Translations under genes and position numbers: made by a program
From: Areca catechu
Lineage: Eukaryota; Streptophyta; Magnoliopsida; Arecales; Arecaceae
Assembly: GCA_021397845.1 (NCBI GenBank)
Contig: CM038052.1
Location: 40,470,449-40,534,448, forward strand
DNA: 64,000 nt
Direction: 5' to 3'
In this document: positions 44,481-55,388 of the stretch, one piece after another
How positions within the stretch are numbered: the stretch's first letter is position 1
Layout: each line of letters starts with the position of its first letter
Notes under the pieces: model-generated
Told to the model about the DNA's origin: nothing
The model's input: the letters and a program-made list of their open reading frames with translations, nothing else
Databases searched by the model: none

Positions 44481-45517
44481 AACACCTTATAGTTTCTCTA
44501 TCTATGATACTACTAACTGGGTATTGGATACAGAAAGTCCAATTAACATTTGCAATTCTTTGCAGGGACTTCAAGTTAGTAGAAGATTCGAGGATGGCGA
44601 GAGATTCTTGAACATGAAAAATGGAAGCCTAGTTCCAGTCCTGGTGTTGGGAGTCCTCAAATTAGTTTTCGAGTCTTGTAGAATCATTTTGAATGAGTGT
44701 CATTATTGTCCATCTTTAATTTTAAATATCAATTATGTAGGCCAATTCATCATGTATGGTTATAAACTATCAATAAAGAATGACATTTGCAAAATCATTT
44801 GGAATGGTTTTGTTGTAATGAATGGATATATGAATAATGGCATTTATGTACTATCGTGACCTGTTAGTGTAGTGTACACGTCTAGCAAATATCCTAGGAT
44901 AGATAATGTCAGCAATGTGTACCTATGGCATTATAGGCTATGTCATATTAATAAGAACATGATAAACAGGTTGAAGTGCGAGGGTTTCCTCGACTTTAGT
45001 GAAAGTGGTTCACTTTCAACCTGTGAGTCCTGTCTTCTTGGAAAGATGACAAAATCACCTATTACTAGAAAAGGTGAATGAGCCAAAGAAATTCTAAGTC
45101 TGGTACATACTGATATATGCGGACCAATGAATATTAGTGCCAGGATGGGTACAGTTATTTCATTACATTTACAGACGACCTTTCAAGGTACGGTTATGTC
45201 TTCTTGATGAGCCATAAATCTGAGTCATTTGAAATGTTCAAACGATATCGTAATGAAGCAGGAAAACAAACTAGAAGATGTATCAAAATCTTTCGATCAA
45301 ATCGAGGCGGTGAATATCTTTCCAGAGAGTTTCTGACATGTCTCGAGGAGAATGGAATTCTCTCTCAGTGGACACCTCCAGGGATACCTCAGTTAAATAG
45401 AGTGTCTGAAAAAAGGAATCGAATCCTGTTAGACATGGTTCGGTCCATGATGGGCTTTGCTTCTCTGCCACTATCTTTTTAGGGATATGCTCTGGAATCA
45501 GCCTGTTACCATTTGAA
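44476..45517 (+). pseudogene. Copia A2 pol, 5' part (protease and integrase)
   Basis: Protease: NWVLDTESPINICNSLQGLQ (44515-44575), with DTE in place of DTG. Integrase zinc finger: YLWHYRLCHINKNMINRL (44921-44975) and CESCLLGKMTKSP (45021-45060). Core: HTDICGPMNISA (45106-45140), a one-base loss near 45145, then a frame with FRSNRGGEYLSREF (second D changed to N, 45292-45330) and GIPQLNRVSEKRNRILLDMV (45374-45440), which keeps the Glu. The part ends at ALESACYHLN, where copia B inserted after TTGAA. Confidence 0.88.
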
Positions 45518-47919
45518 TGAAAGGGATATGCCCTATAAGCTAATCAATATTGTATCTCCCAAATCAATGTAATTGACAATATTCTAATAAAGGTATTATT
45601 TTTCGTCATACGCTGTGTTTTTATTATGATGAACCTCATAGATTAGGGCTATGATTTTAGGGTTTTGATGAGATCATACCAGTGAGACCTAAAGTCTTAA
45701 AACCTTAATCTAAAATATTCCTAGTCAAAGGAACCCTGAGTAGGGGATCAGGGTTTTTTCGGTAAGACTAGCACATCCCATGTATACTGGAAAGGGTGAC
45801 TGCTCTCACAGTCACTTGTGTATGACACTAATACTAGGATGTGGGTGCTCATTAGTGAATGAGTTCACTGATATGATCCAACTTGAGAACATCTAATGGA
45901 GTCTTAGCTACATGTCAATAGAAGGTTCTCATAGTGGGAGTGGTACAAGTAATCCTTTGACCTGAGACTGCCATAAGTACCTTATGTACATGAACCCATC
46001 CTTTGGTTCAATCCTAATCATGACATTGAGTCATGCACAGGATTGATACTAGGAATGGTGAATTGTATATGAAGGTAATGAGTAGGTCAACAAGGAATCA
46101 ATCACTCTTAGTAAGAGGAGATTGCATCCAGCTAGTTATCAATCGGATGATGATTCAGGGAATCTTTGATCAAAGTAAAGATATTAGAGATGGTTTCTAA
46201 TATCAAGATAATTGAATCACCAATATAAGATTGAGCTAGAAATAAATATAATATTAGATTTGACATATATCCATATCCATAATTATATTTTGGGTGCAGG
46301 CTGATCGAAAGATTTAATTGTACGGTAACTTTCTACTGAAGGGTAGTTTTGGTATTTCACCAGAATTTTCATATCTTCCGGGTAGACATGACACGTTGCT
46401 TGACGTCAATATTGTCTTGTGGGTTGATCAAATTTAAAGATCACTTATTAGGAAGAGTCCTAATTGATCAAGTCAGGTAAGCTCGATTTGACCTAAATCG
46501 ATTAGAAAGAGTTCTAATCAAGTTAGGTCAACTTGTACTCAGACCTACTGCCGGTTGGATATGGAACCCAATGGGTCACACACTTAAGAGGATTGATCAA
46601 GAGTTTAATTTGTAATTAAATCATCTTTTCAGGATAACACTCTAGCAGGTGTTGCAAACCCTAGCTTCTATTCGAATTGGATTTGAATTAGGGTTCCGAA
46701 TTGGATCAATTTGGGTTCTAATTGGACCTAATTAGACCCTAATTAAAATATATAGGACTTTGGGCTAACCCATGTCTAAGACTAAATCTTAATTAACACC
46801 CAAGCCCATCCATATAGGCCACCCAAAAAATTTGTGCATGTGGATAAGAGGAAAGACTCCACGCGCGCATGGACTCTTCATGCGCGCATGAAGTCTTCTT
46901 ATTTCACCGCATTTTTTTTTCTTTTGGCCGGTTATTCCCTATTAGCGCATCTCCTAATGACCATTAGATGGTCATCTAACGGTTTGGGAGATTTTGAGAA
47001 AGACAAAAGGTGCTAACTCTTCCCGGTTGCGCGATATAACGTCTCTTCGGAGACCGAAACATCGCGACTTCCTTCTTCTTAAAACTTCACGAATTTTCTT
47101 TTAGGAAGAGCCGTGAGTTTGAATCTGAAGGGCTGTGAGAAGGAAGGAGAGGGCATGAGAAATGTGGAAAGCCATGAGAAATAGTTTACGGAGAGTTGTG
47201 TTCTTTTGAGAAGACATCTTTTTGTAGTCTATTTAAGGAACAGAGGCTTCGGGTGTTTTTCTAATGTACGACAGAGTTTTTTATTTTATTTTTCTTTCCT
47301 TTCCAGGAGACTGATTCCTCCTTAGCTTGTTTAGGACACAAGAGTTTCCCTTTTACAGAGTTCTCTTTTCTGTTGAAACTCAAGTCTAAAATAAGAGATA
47401 GGAAGAATCTCTCGAACGGTAAAAGAAAAGAAGATATACTCTGTTTCTATTTCCTTTTACATTAAGACATTAGTGTCTTAAATCCTTCTCCTCCTTCAAG
47501 ACAAGAGTGTATTCTTAGGACAAGGTCTTAAGAAAGGGAGAGGAAGAAGAAAGAAAGGAAGTAAGAAGTCCTTGCCGTGGAGTTTTTCAGCCATAGTCCT
47601 CTTGAGTTCTAGGAGAAGAATTCAAGTGAAGGAACTTTTGAAGAAGCAAGCATCTTGATCAATTTTCTTGTGGATCACCATTGGAGGGTGGACATTTGGA
47701 CGCCTGGTGAATTCAAAAGGGTCATTCAACATCAAGTTTTGACTCTACATCAAAATTGGATTTAGCGATAACAGGTTGGTGCCCTAATTCTAATAGTGTA
47801 GGTTTGCATGTTTCTCATATGTTTTAATCCTGAATAAGGAGATCCTGGCTAAGGGTTTTGGTGTAAATTTCATCATTTTTGAAATTATCTTTTCACTGTG
47901 GTGCACTGGAATCCTTTCA
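45518..47919 (+). repeat. Copia B 5' LTR (2402 bp)
   Basis: TGAAAGGGATATGCCCTATAAG to GGAATCCTTTCA. Its near-identical partner is 52988-55388. It includes CACGCGCGCATG..CATGCGCGCATG (46861-46893) and a stable UUCG hairpin (47030-47066). A possible polyadenylation word AATAAAG is near 45586. No strong TATA was found; CTATTTAAGG near 47238 is a candidate. Confidence 0.96.
47030..47066 (+). other. UUCG-capped hairpin in copia B 5' LTR
   Basis: GTCTC-TTCG-GAGAC (47041-47054) is a five-base-pair stem capped by the cUUCGg tetraloop, one of the most stable RNA loops. It is enclosed by CGCGAT (47030-47035) and ATCGCG (47061-47066). The 3' LTR keeps it at 54500-54536. Confidence 0.75.
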
Positions 47920-47920
47920 G

Positions 47921-47933
47921 TGGTATCAGAGCC
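47921..47933 (+). other. Copia B primer-binding site
   Basis: TGGTATCAGAGCC, one base after the LTR end, complementary to the 3' end of initiator Met-tRNA. Confidence 0.95.
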
Positions 47934-48374
47934 ACCCTTATTACAATTAAAATATATAGAAATTATTTATATGTGTTTTTGTTGTAGTGTCGCATGTTAG
48001 GGTTTTTAAACCCTTGAATGCTGATACACGTAGCACATTTATGGGATGCATGTATGTTTGATAATTTATGTTTGATGTGTGTCACTAATTAGGGTTTTTC
48101 ACTCAAACCCTAATTATTATAGAGATATGTTTAGTTTTGAAGTCATCATACTGAAATAAGGTTGTCCTGGCATAATGGTGGATCCATTATGTGGTAAATG
48201 GTTGTCCTAGTATGATGACACACTTAGCACATATTTTCTTATTTATAAGAATGATATGTTGTGATAAATTTTATAAGGATGTGCTGGCAATTTATAAATC
48301 CCTCCTCTTAAAAATTATATTAAGTCTTAGTATATTTAACTGATAAGAATCACCAGTCATGATGAACAATTGAT

Positions 48375-48530
48375 CATTTCGGTGTCTAGAAAGGTGGTTC
48401 TGGGAAGGTAAAGAGAATTGTGGTTTTTAATTGGTTTCGTTGACTGACCTGGCCAATTTTTATTGGTATCTAGGAAAGCAACAGGGGAACTCCCACATCT
48501 CTTCCACTTGCCTGGCCGATTTGATTAAAT
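48375..48530 (+). other. Leader module, copia B version
   Basis: Contains TTTCGGTGTCTAGAAAGG (48377-48394), TTTTTAATTGGTTTCGTTGA (48424-48443), CTGACCTGGCCAATTTTTAT (48444-48463), TGGTATCTAGGAAAGCAACA (48464-48483) and CACTTGCCTGGCCGATTTGA (48506-48525). It is more similar to the Athila leaders than to the copia A leaders. Confidence 0.85.
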
Positions 48531-48615
48531 TTAAATCTTGACTAAAATGCTTAGTGTTAAAAAATACTATATATATTGGCCTTCCTTCATGCTGGATCGT
48601 TATTGTGTTATGAAC

Positions 48616-48940
48616 TACATTAGGTTTGTTGTGTTATCTGCAAGACCTAATATGGTGATTGACATAATACTAGTCTAGTGCATAGAGATGCTTACAGCAT
48701 ATTCGGTATAATGCTTTGTTGTGTTATCTATAAGGGCATTATATTTAAGTATTGACTGTAAAGAAATGAAAGGGTCTTGACTTAACTAGACATTATGGTT
48801 TGTTGTGTCTTCTGCAAGACTAATAATGTTCTAGAGGCCAAGTTACTTCTTGAGAATTATATGAGATATAATTGGAAGAGTTTCCTACCTTTAAGCTTAT
48901 AAAATATTTGTTGTGTTTTCTGCAAGATCTTTTATAAGTT
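48616..48940 (+). other. Array of four covarying hairpins in copia B leader
   Basis: Each hairpin has the core TTTGTTGTGTTNTCTGCAAGA or a close variant, flanked by a perfect but different stem. H1: ATTAGGT (48619) with ACCTAAT (48645). H2: TATAATGC (48707) with GCATTATA (48736). H3: CTAGACATTAT (48786) with ATAATG-T-TCTAG (48823). H4: CTTATAAAA (48896) with TTTTATAAG (48930). In all four the core can extend the stem (UUG with CAA, one bulged G; in H2 the pair is a wobble). Stems differ in sequence while pairing is kept. Confidence 0.8.
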
Positions 48941-49118
48941 ATTAGGATCTCTATCTCACTAAGAAAAATCTATCAGGGTTTTTTCTCGATTATCATAGTG
49001 AGGGCTATGATTTTTGATAAAATAGTGGAAAACATAATTAAATTAAAGACCTAATTTAATTATGTATGTCATTTCATGATTGTTTGCTTATGTATTATTC
49101 TTTATTAAATGTAGATAA

Positions 49119-52100
49119 ATGGCATCTTCATTATCACTACGAAGTATCTTAGATACCAACAAACTGACTGGTCCAAACTATGTGAACTGGTTGAGAAATT
49201 TAAAGATTGTGCTGAGTTCAGAAAAACTTTCTTATATTCTTGATACCCCTAGTCTTAATCCACTAGGGGACGATGCCACATAGGAAGATATGGCCACATA
49301 CAAAATGTGGCAGAATGACTCCCTCACTGTTAAGTGTATCATACTAGCCTCTATGACCAATGAGTTACAGAGACAGCATGAAAGCATGGATACTCAATCC
49401 ATAATGCTCAATTTAAAAGAGCTTTATGGAGAACATAGCAGAACTGCTAGATATGAAATATCTAAGCAGTTATTCTGTGCTAAGATGACAGAGGGAACAT
49501 CTGTTCAGGATCATGTTCTGAAAGTAATTGACTTGATCACCAGATTGGGTCAATTAGGTTTTATTATGGATGGGGAGTTGAATCAGGATTTAATCCTGCA
49601 ATCACTTCCAAAGTCATTTTCTCAGTTTGTCTTGAATTATCACATGAACAAACTGAACACTTCCTTGCCTGAGCTGTTAAATATGTTAAAAATAGCGGAG
49701 AGCCACATAAAGAAAGAAAAGGCTCCACTTCTTCTTATTGATAAGACCAATAAGAAGAAATCAGGCAAAAAGGGTTTCAATAGGAAGCTAAACCCTAAGA
49801 GTGGCATCAATAAGAAAAAGAAAGGAAAGAAGGCCTCCAAACAGTCGACCTGTTTCTTTTGCGGCAAAGCGGGACATTGGAAAAGGAATTGCAATGCTTA
49901 CCTTGCAATTGTGAAGCCTGGTGCATCAGATGTGCCAAAAGATATGTATGAGATACATGCTATATTGACATTAAATTCATCTATTTCAAATACTTGGGTA
50001 TTGGATACCGCTTGTGGTGACTTCAATCTCTACGGTGCTAGTGGTGATATCATCCAAGCAGAAGCTATAGGGACCTATATTCTGAAGTTGCCTTCAGGGA
50101 AGATCTTGGAGTTAGAAAATTGTTATTATATGTCTAAGATTATTAGGAACATTATATCTATTCCCTTATTATTAAAACAAGAATATGTAGTGGATGTAAC
50201 AAGCACTGGTTGCTCGATAATGTTATCTAATGAATTTATTTGTTCTGGCATATTTAGCAATGGGCTCTTAACTCTTCCTTCTAATGATAGTGTTTTTCAT
50301 GTCAATAATAAAAGAAAAATAGAACACTTTAATAATACTTTACTTTAGCATCATCAACTTGGTCATGTTAATGAGTCTAGGATAAGCAAGTTATACAAGG
50401 AGAAATTCCTTGATCCTTATGAATATAAATCATTAGGGACTTGCGAATCATGTCTCATGGGTAAGATGACCAAGACTCCATTTACTGGACATGGAGAAAG
50501 GACAACTGAGTTATTAGGACTTATACATACTGATGTATGTGGTCCAATGACGACTCAGGCCAGAGGTGGATACTCATATTTTATCACTTTTACAGATGAT
50601 TTAACTAGGTTCGGATATGTGTATCTTATGAAACATAAATCTGAAGCCTTTGATAAATTTAAGGAGTATCAAAGTATGGTCGAAAAATAAACCGGAAAAA
50701 GTATTAAAGTTCTTCGGTCTGATCGAGGAGGAGAATACTTATCCACGGAGTTTTTAGACTATCTTAAAGTTAATGGAATTCTTTCTGAATGGACCCCTCC
50801 TTATACACCACAGCTAAATGGTGTAGCTGAAAGAAGGAATCGTACCTTATTAGATATGGTACGATCCATGATGTGCTTCACAAATTTACCCATTTCCTTC
50901 TGGGGTCATGCCCTAGAAACTGCTGTTTACATTCTGAACAAAGTACCTTTTAAATCCGTTTTTAGTACTCCGTATGAGATTTAGAGTGGAAAGAAATCAT
51001 ATCTTAAATATTTTAAGATATGGGGATGTCCAGCTTATGTTAAAAGAAATTTTGGACATAAGTTGGAAGCTAGAGTGGATAAATATCTATTTGTAGGATA
51101 TCCTAGAGAGGGTAGAGGATATCTATTTTACCATCCTACTGAACAAAAGATTTTTGTCAGCAGGCATGCCATTTTTCTAGAAAAAGAGTTCATTTTAGAA
51201 AAAGGCAATGGTAGAACTATTAAACTTGGAGAAGTACAAGAAACACAGATAGACAATTCTCAACCATTAGAACATATAGCTAGGTCAGAACCAGAACACA
51301 AAACTCCTCTCCGTAGGTCTGATAGAGTACCACAGGCACCTGAGAGGTATGGGTTTATTATTGAAAATAATGAAGCCCAAGTCATTCAAAATGATGAACC
51401 TCTGACCTATACGGAAGCTATCTTGAGTAGTGACTTAGATAGATGGCAAGAAGCCATGGAATCCGAGATAGACTCTATGTATGTCAACCAAGTATGGTCT
51501 TTGGTCGATGCACCAGAGGGTGTTAATCCTATTGGGTGCAAATGGGTCTATAAGAAAAAGATTGGGACTGATGGCCAAGTTGAAACCTATAAAGCCAGAT
51601 TAGTGGCAAAAGGTTTTAGACAAAAACAGGGAATTGATTATGATGAAACATTCTCACCTGTAGCCATGCTCAAATCAATTCGGATTTTACTTGCTATAGC
51701 AGCATACCACGATTATGAGATCTGGCAAATGGATGTGAAGACTGCTTTCCTCAATGGTTTCCTTGAGGAAGAAGTCTACATGTCACAACCAGAAGGTTTT
51801 ATTTCAAAGAATAAACCTAATCAAGTATGCAAGCTAAAGAAATCCATTTATTGATTGAAACAAGCTTCAAGGAGTTGGAACATCCGTTTTGATGAAACTA
51901 TTAAAAGGTTTGGTTTTATCAAAAATGTGGATGAACCCTGTGTTTATAAGAAGACTAGTGGGAGTGCCATAATCTTCTTGGTTCTGTATGTAGATGACAT
52001 ACTCCTCATTGGGAATGATATCCCAATGTTACAATCAGTCAAGGTTTGGCTATCAAACCAATTTTCCATGAAAGATTTGGGAGAAGCATCCTATATACTA

Positions 52101-52973
52101 GGTATTAAGATCTATAGAGATAGGTCTAAGAGGATGCTAGGTTTATCCCAGTCAAGGTACATTGACTTAGTACTAAAATGATTTAGCATAGATGGAAGTA
52201 AAAGAGGTTATCTTCCTATGAGTCAAGGCATACATCTTTCCAAAAGAATGTCTCCTAAGACACCTGAAGAAAGAAATAGAATGAATTCTATACCTTATGC
52301 TTCAGCAATAGGGTCCATAATGTATGCCATGTTATGTACCAGGCCTGATGTGGCATATACTTTAGGCATTGTCAGTAGGTTTCAGGCTGATCCAGGAGAG
52401 GATCATTGGAAAGCAGTTAAAAATATTCTTAAGTACCTGAGAAGGACTAAGGATATTTTTCTGGTTTATGGTGGTTCTGATCTTAAACTAGAAGCATATT
52501 CTGATTCCAGTTTTCAATCAGACATTGATGATAGCAAATCCATTTCGGGATATATTTTTATCCTAAATGGTGGAGCAGTGAGTTGGAAGAGTACTAAGCA
52601 GCAGACTGTAGCTGACTCAACCACAGAGGCAGAATACATAGCTGTCAGTGAAGCCGCCAAGGAAGCAGTCTGGATGAAGAAGTTCATTACAGAGTTGGGT
52701 GTTGTTCCTGAGATTGAAAACCCAGTGCCACTTTACTGTGACAACACTGGAGCTGTTGCTCAAGCTAAGGAACCAAGAGCTCATCATAAGTCCAAGCACA
52801 TTCTGAGACGCTTCCATCTCGTCCGAGAAATAGTCGAAAGACAAGATGTCTACATAAATAGAGTAGATACAAAGAACAACGTAGCAGACCCGTTCACTAA
52901 GGCTCTACCACAGCGAGATTTTGATCACCACCTCGAGGGTATGGGGTTAAGATTTAAAGGCGATTGGCTTTAG
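49119..52973 (+). pseudogene. Copia B gag-pol, one frame with six stop codons
   Basis: ATG 49119 (MASSLSLRSILDTNKLTG) to TAG 52971, 1284 codons, with no frameshift. Gag zinc knuckle CFFCGKAGHWKRNC lies at residues 245-258. Protease WVLDTA is near residue 293, with DTG changed to DTA and about 20-25 residues missing after it. Integrase runs from QLGHVN and CESCLMGK through HTDVCGPM, RSDRGGEY and GVAERRNR, so the D, D and E are all present. RT has WQMDVKTAFLNG and LYVDDILLIGND with intact YVDD (957-960). RNase H has LYCDNTGAVAQAKE and ends at GDWL. In-frame stops: TAG 49281, TAG 50346, TAA 50688, TAG 50982, TGA 51852, TGA 52179. Confidence 0.95.
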
Positions 52974-52987
52974 TGCAAGTAGGAGAT
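52974..52987 (+). other. Copia B polypurine tract
   Basis: Purine-rich GCAAGTAGGAGAT directly before the 3' LTR. Confidence 0.7.
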
Positions 52988-55388
52988 TGAAAGGGATATG
53001 CCCTATAAGCCAATCAATATTGTATCTCCCAAATCAATGTAATTGTCAATATTCTAATAAAGGCATTATTTTTCGTCATACGCTGTGTTTTTATTATGAT
53101 GAACCCCATAGATTAGGGCTATGATTTTAGGGTTTTGATGAGATCATACCAGTGAGACCTAAAGTCTTAAAACCTTAATCTAAAATATTCCTAGTCAAAG
53201 GAACCCTGAGTAGGGGATCAGGGTTTTTCCGGTAAGACTAGCACATCCCATGTATAATAGAAAGGGTGACTGCTCTCACAGTCACTTGTGTATGACACTA
53301 ATACTAGGATGTGGGTGATCATTAGTGAATGAGTTCACTGATATGATCCAACTTGAGAACATCTAATGGAGTCTTAGCTACATGTCAATAGAAGGTTCTC
53401 ATAGTGAGAGTGGTACAAGTAATCCTTTGACCTGAGACTGCCATAAGTACCTTATGTACATGAACCCATCCTTTGGTTCAATCCTAATCATGACATTAAG
53501 TCATGCACAGGATTGATACTGGGAATGGTGAATTGTATATGAAGGTAATTAGTAGGTCAACAAGGAATCGATCACTCTTAGTAAGAGGAGATTGCATCCA
53601 GCTAGTTATCAATCGGATGATGATTCAAGGAATCTTTGATCAAAGTAAAGATATTAGAGATGGTTTCTAATATCAAGATAATTGAATCATCAATATAAGA
53701 TTGAGCTAGAAATAAATATAATATTGGATTTGACATATATCCATATCCATAATTATATTTTGGGTGCAGGCTGATCGAAAGATTTAATTGTACGGTAACT
53801 TTCTACTGAAGGGTAGTTTTGGTATTTCACCAGAATTTCCATATCTTCCGGGTAGACATGACACGTTGCTAGACGTCAATCTTGTCTTGTGGGTTGATCA
53901 AATTTAAAGATCACTTATTAGGAAGAGTCCTAATTGATCAAGTCGGGTAAGCTCGATTTGACCTAAATCGATTAGAAAGAGTTCTAATCAAGTTAGGTCA
54001 ACTTGTACTCAGACCTACTGCCGGTTGGATATGGAACCCAATGGGTCACACACTTAAGAGGATTGATCAAGAGTTTAATTTGTAATTAAATCATCTTTGC
54101 AGGATAACACTCTAGCAGGTGTTGCAAACCCTAGCTTCTATTCGAATTGGATTTGAATTAAGGTTCCGAATTGGATCAATTTGGGTTCTAATTGGACCTA
54201 ATTAGACCCTAATTAAAATATATAGGACTTTGGGCTAACCCATGGCTAAGACTACATCTTAATTAACACCCAAGCCCATCCATATAGGCCGCCCAAAAAA
54301 TTTGTGCGCGTGGATAAGAGGAAAGACTCCACGCGCGCATGGACTCTTCATGCGCGCGTGAAGTCTTCTTATTTCACCGCATTTTTTTTTCTTTTGGCCG
54401 GTTATTCCTTATTAGCGCATCTCCTAATGACCATTAGATGGTCATCTAACGGTTTGGGAGATTTTGAGAAAGACAAAAGGCGCTAACTCTTCCCGGTTGC
54501 GCGATATAACGTCTCTTCGGAGACCGAAACATCGCGACTTCCTTCTTCTTAAAACTTCACGACTTTCTTTTAGGAAGAGCCGTGAGTTTGAATCTGAAGG
54601 GCCGTGAGAAGGAAGGAGAGGGTGTGAGAAATGTGGAAAGCCGTGAGAAATAGTTTACGGAGAGTTGTGTTCTTTTGAGAAGACATCTTTTTGTAGTCTA
54701 TTTTAGGAACAGAGGCTTCGGGTGTTTTTCTAATGTACGACAGAGTTTTTTATTTTATTTTTCTTTCCTTTCCAGGAGACTGATTCCTCCTTAGCTTGTT
54801 TAGGACACAAGAGTTTCCCTTTTATAGAGTTCTCTTCTCTGTTGAAACTCAAGTCTAAAACAAGAGATAGGAAGAATCTCTCGAACGGTAAAAGAAAAGA
54901 AGATATACTCTGTTTCTATTTCCTTTTACATTAAGACATCAGTGTCTTAAATCCTCCTCCTCCTTCAAGACAAGAGTGTATTCTTAGGACAAGGTCTTAA
55001 GAAAGGGAGAGGAAGAAGAAAGAAAGGAAGTAAGAAGTCCCTGCCGTAGAGTTTTTCAGCCATAGTCCTCTTGAGTTCTAGGAGAAGAATTCAAGTGAAG
55101 GAACTTTTGAAGAAGCAAGCATCTTGATTAATTTTCTTGTGGATCACCATTGGAGGGTGGACATTTGGATGCCTGGTGAATTCAAAAGGGTCATTCAACA
55201 TCAAGTTTTGATTCTACATCAAAATTGGATTTAGCGATAACAGGTTGGTGCCCTAATTCTAATAGTGTAGGTTTGCATGTTTCTCATATGTTTTAATCCT
55301 GAATAAGGAGATCCTAGCTAAGGGTTTTGGTATAAATTTCATCATTTTTGGAATTATCTTTTCACTATGGTGCACTGGAATCCTTTCA
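52988..55388 (+). repeat. Copia B 3' LTR (2401 bp)
   Basis: Partner of 45518-47919, about 98% identical by eye. It ends GGAATCCTTTCA and is followed by the TTGAA target duplication and the resumed copia A2 frame (NRAPSKSVNKTPYEIW). Confidence 0.96.

Larger units (their letters stand above)
47934..49118 (+). other. Copia B untranslated leader
   Basis: About 1.2 kb without a gene. It holds the shared module (48375-48530) and an array of four hairpins (48616-48940), listed separately. The part before 48300 is AT-rich with CTAATTAGGGTTT-type repeats. Confidence 0.75.
45518..55388 (+). mobile_element. Copia B: youngest element, 9.9 kb
   Basis: A complete Ty1/copia element with 2.4-kb LTRs, primer-binding site, 1.2-kb leader, one gag-pol frame and polypurine tract. 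It is inserted in the integrase-RT spacer of copia A2 with a perfect TSD, TTGAA at 45513-45517 and 55389-55393. By eye I count about 50 substitutions between the LTRs, close to 2%, far fewer than in any other LTR pair here. A rate-based age is possible but depends on the rate assumed. Confidence 0.96.

Noticed and set aside
46834..47016. 60-codon frame present in both copia B LTRs (also 54304-54486)
   Set aside because: Identical because LTRs are copies of each other; no start context or known domain.
48616..48940. CRISPR-like or simple tandem repeat reading of the four hairpins
   Set aside because: Spacing is irregular, only the loop core is constant and the stems change; this fits RNA structure, not a direct-repeat array.
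49119..52973. Stop-codon suppression or recoding in copia B
   Set aside because: Six different positions with TAG, TAA and TGA and no common context; most fit cytosine-deamination decay.
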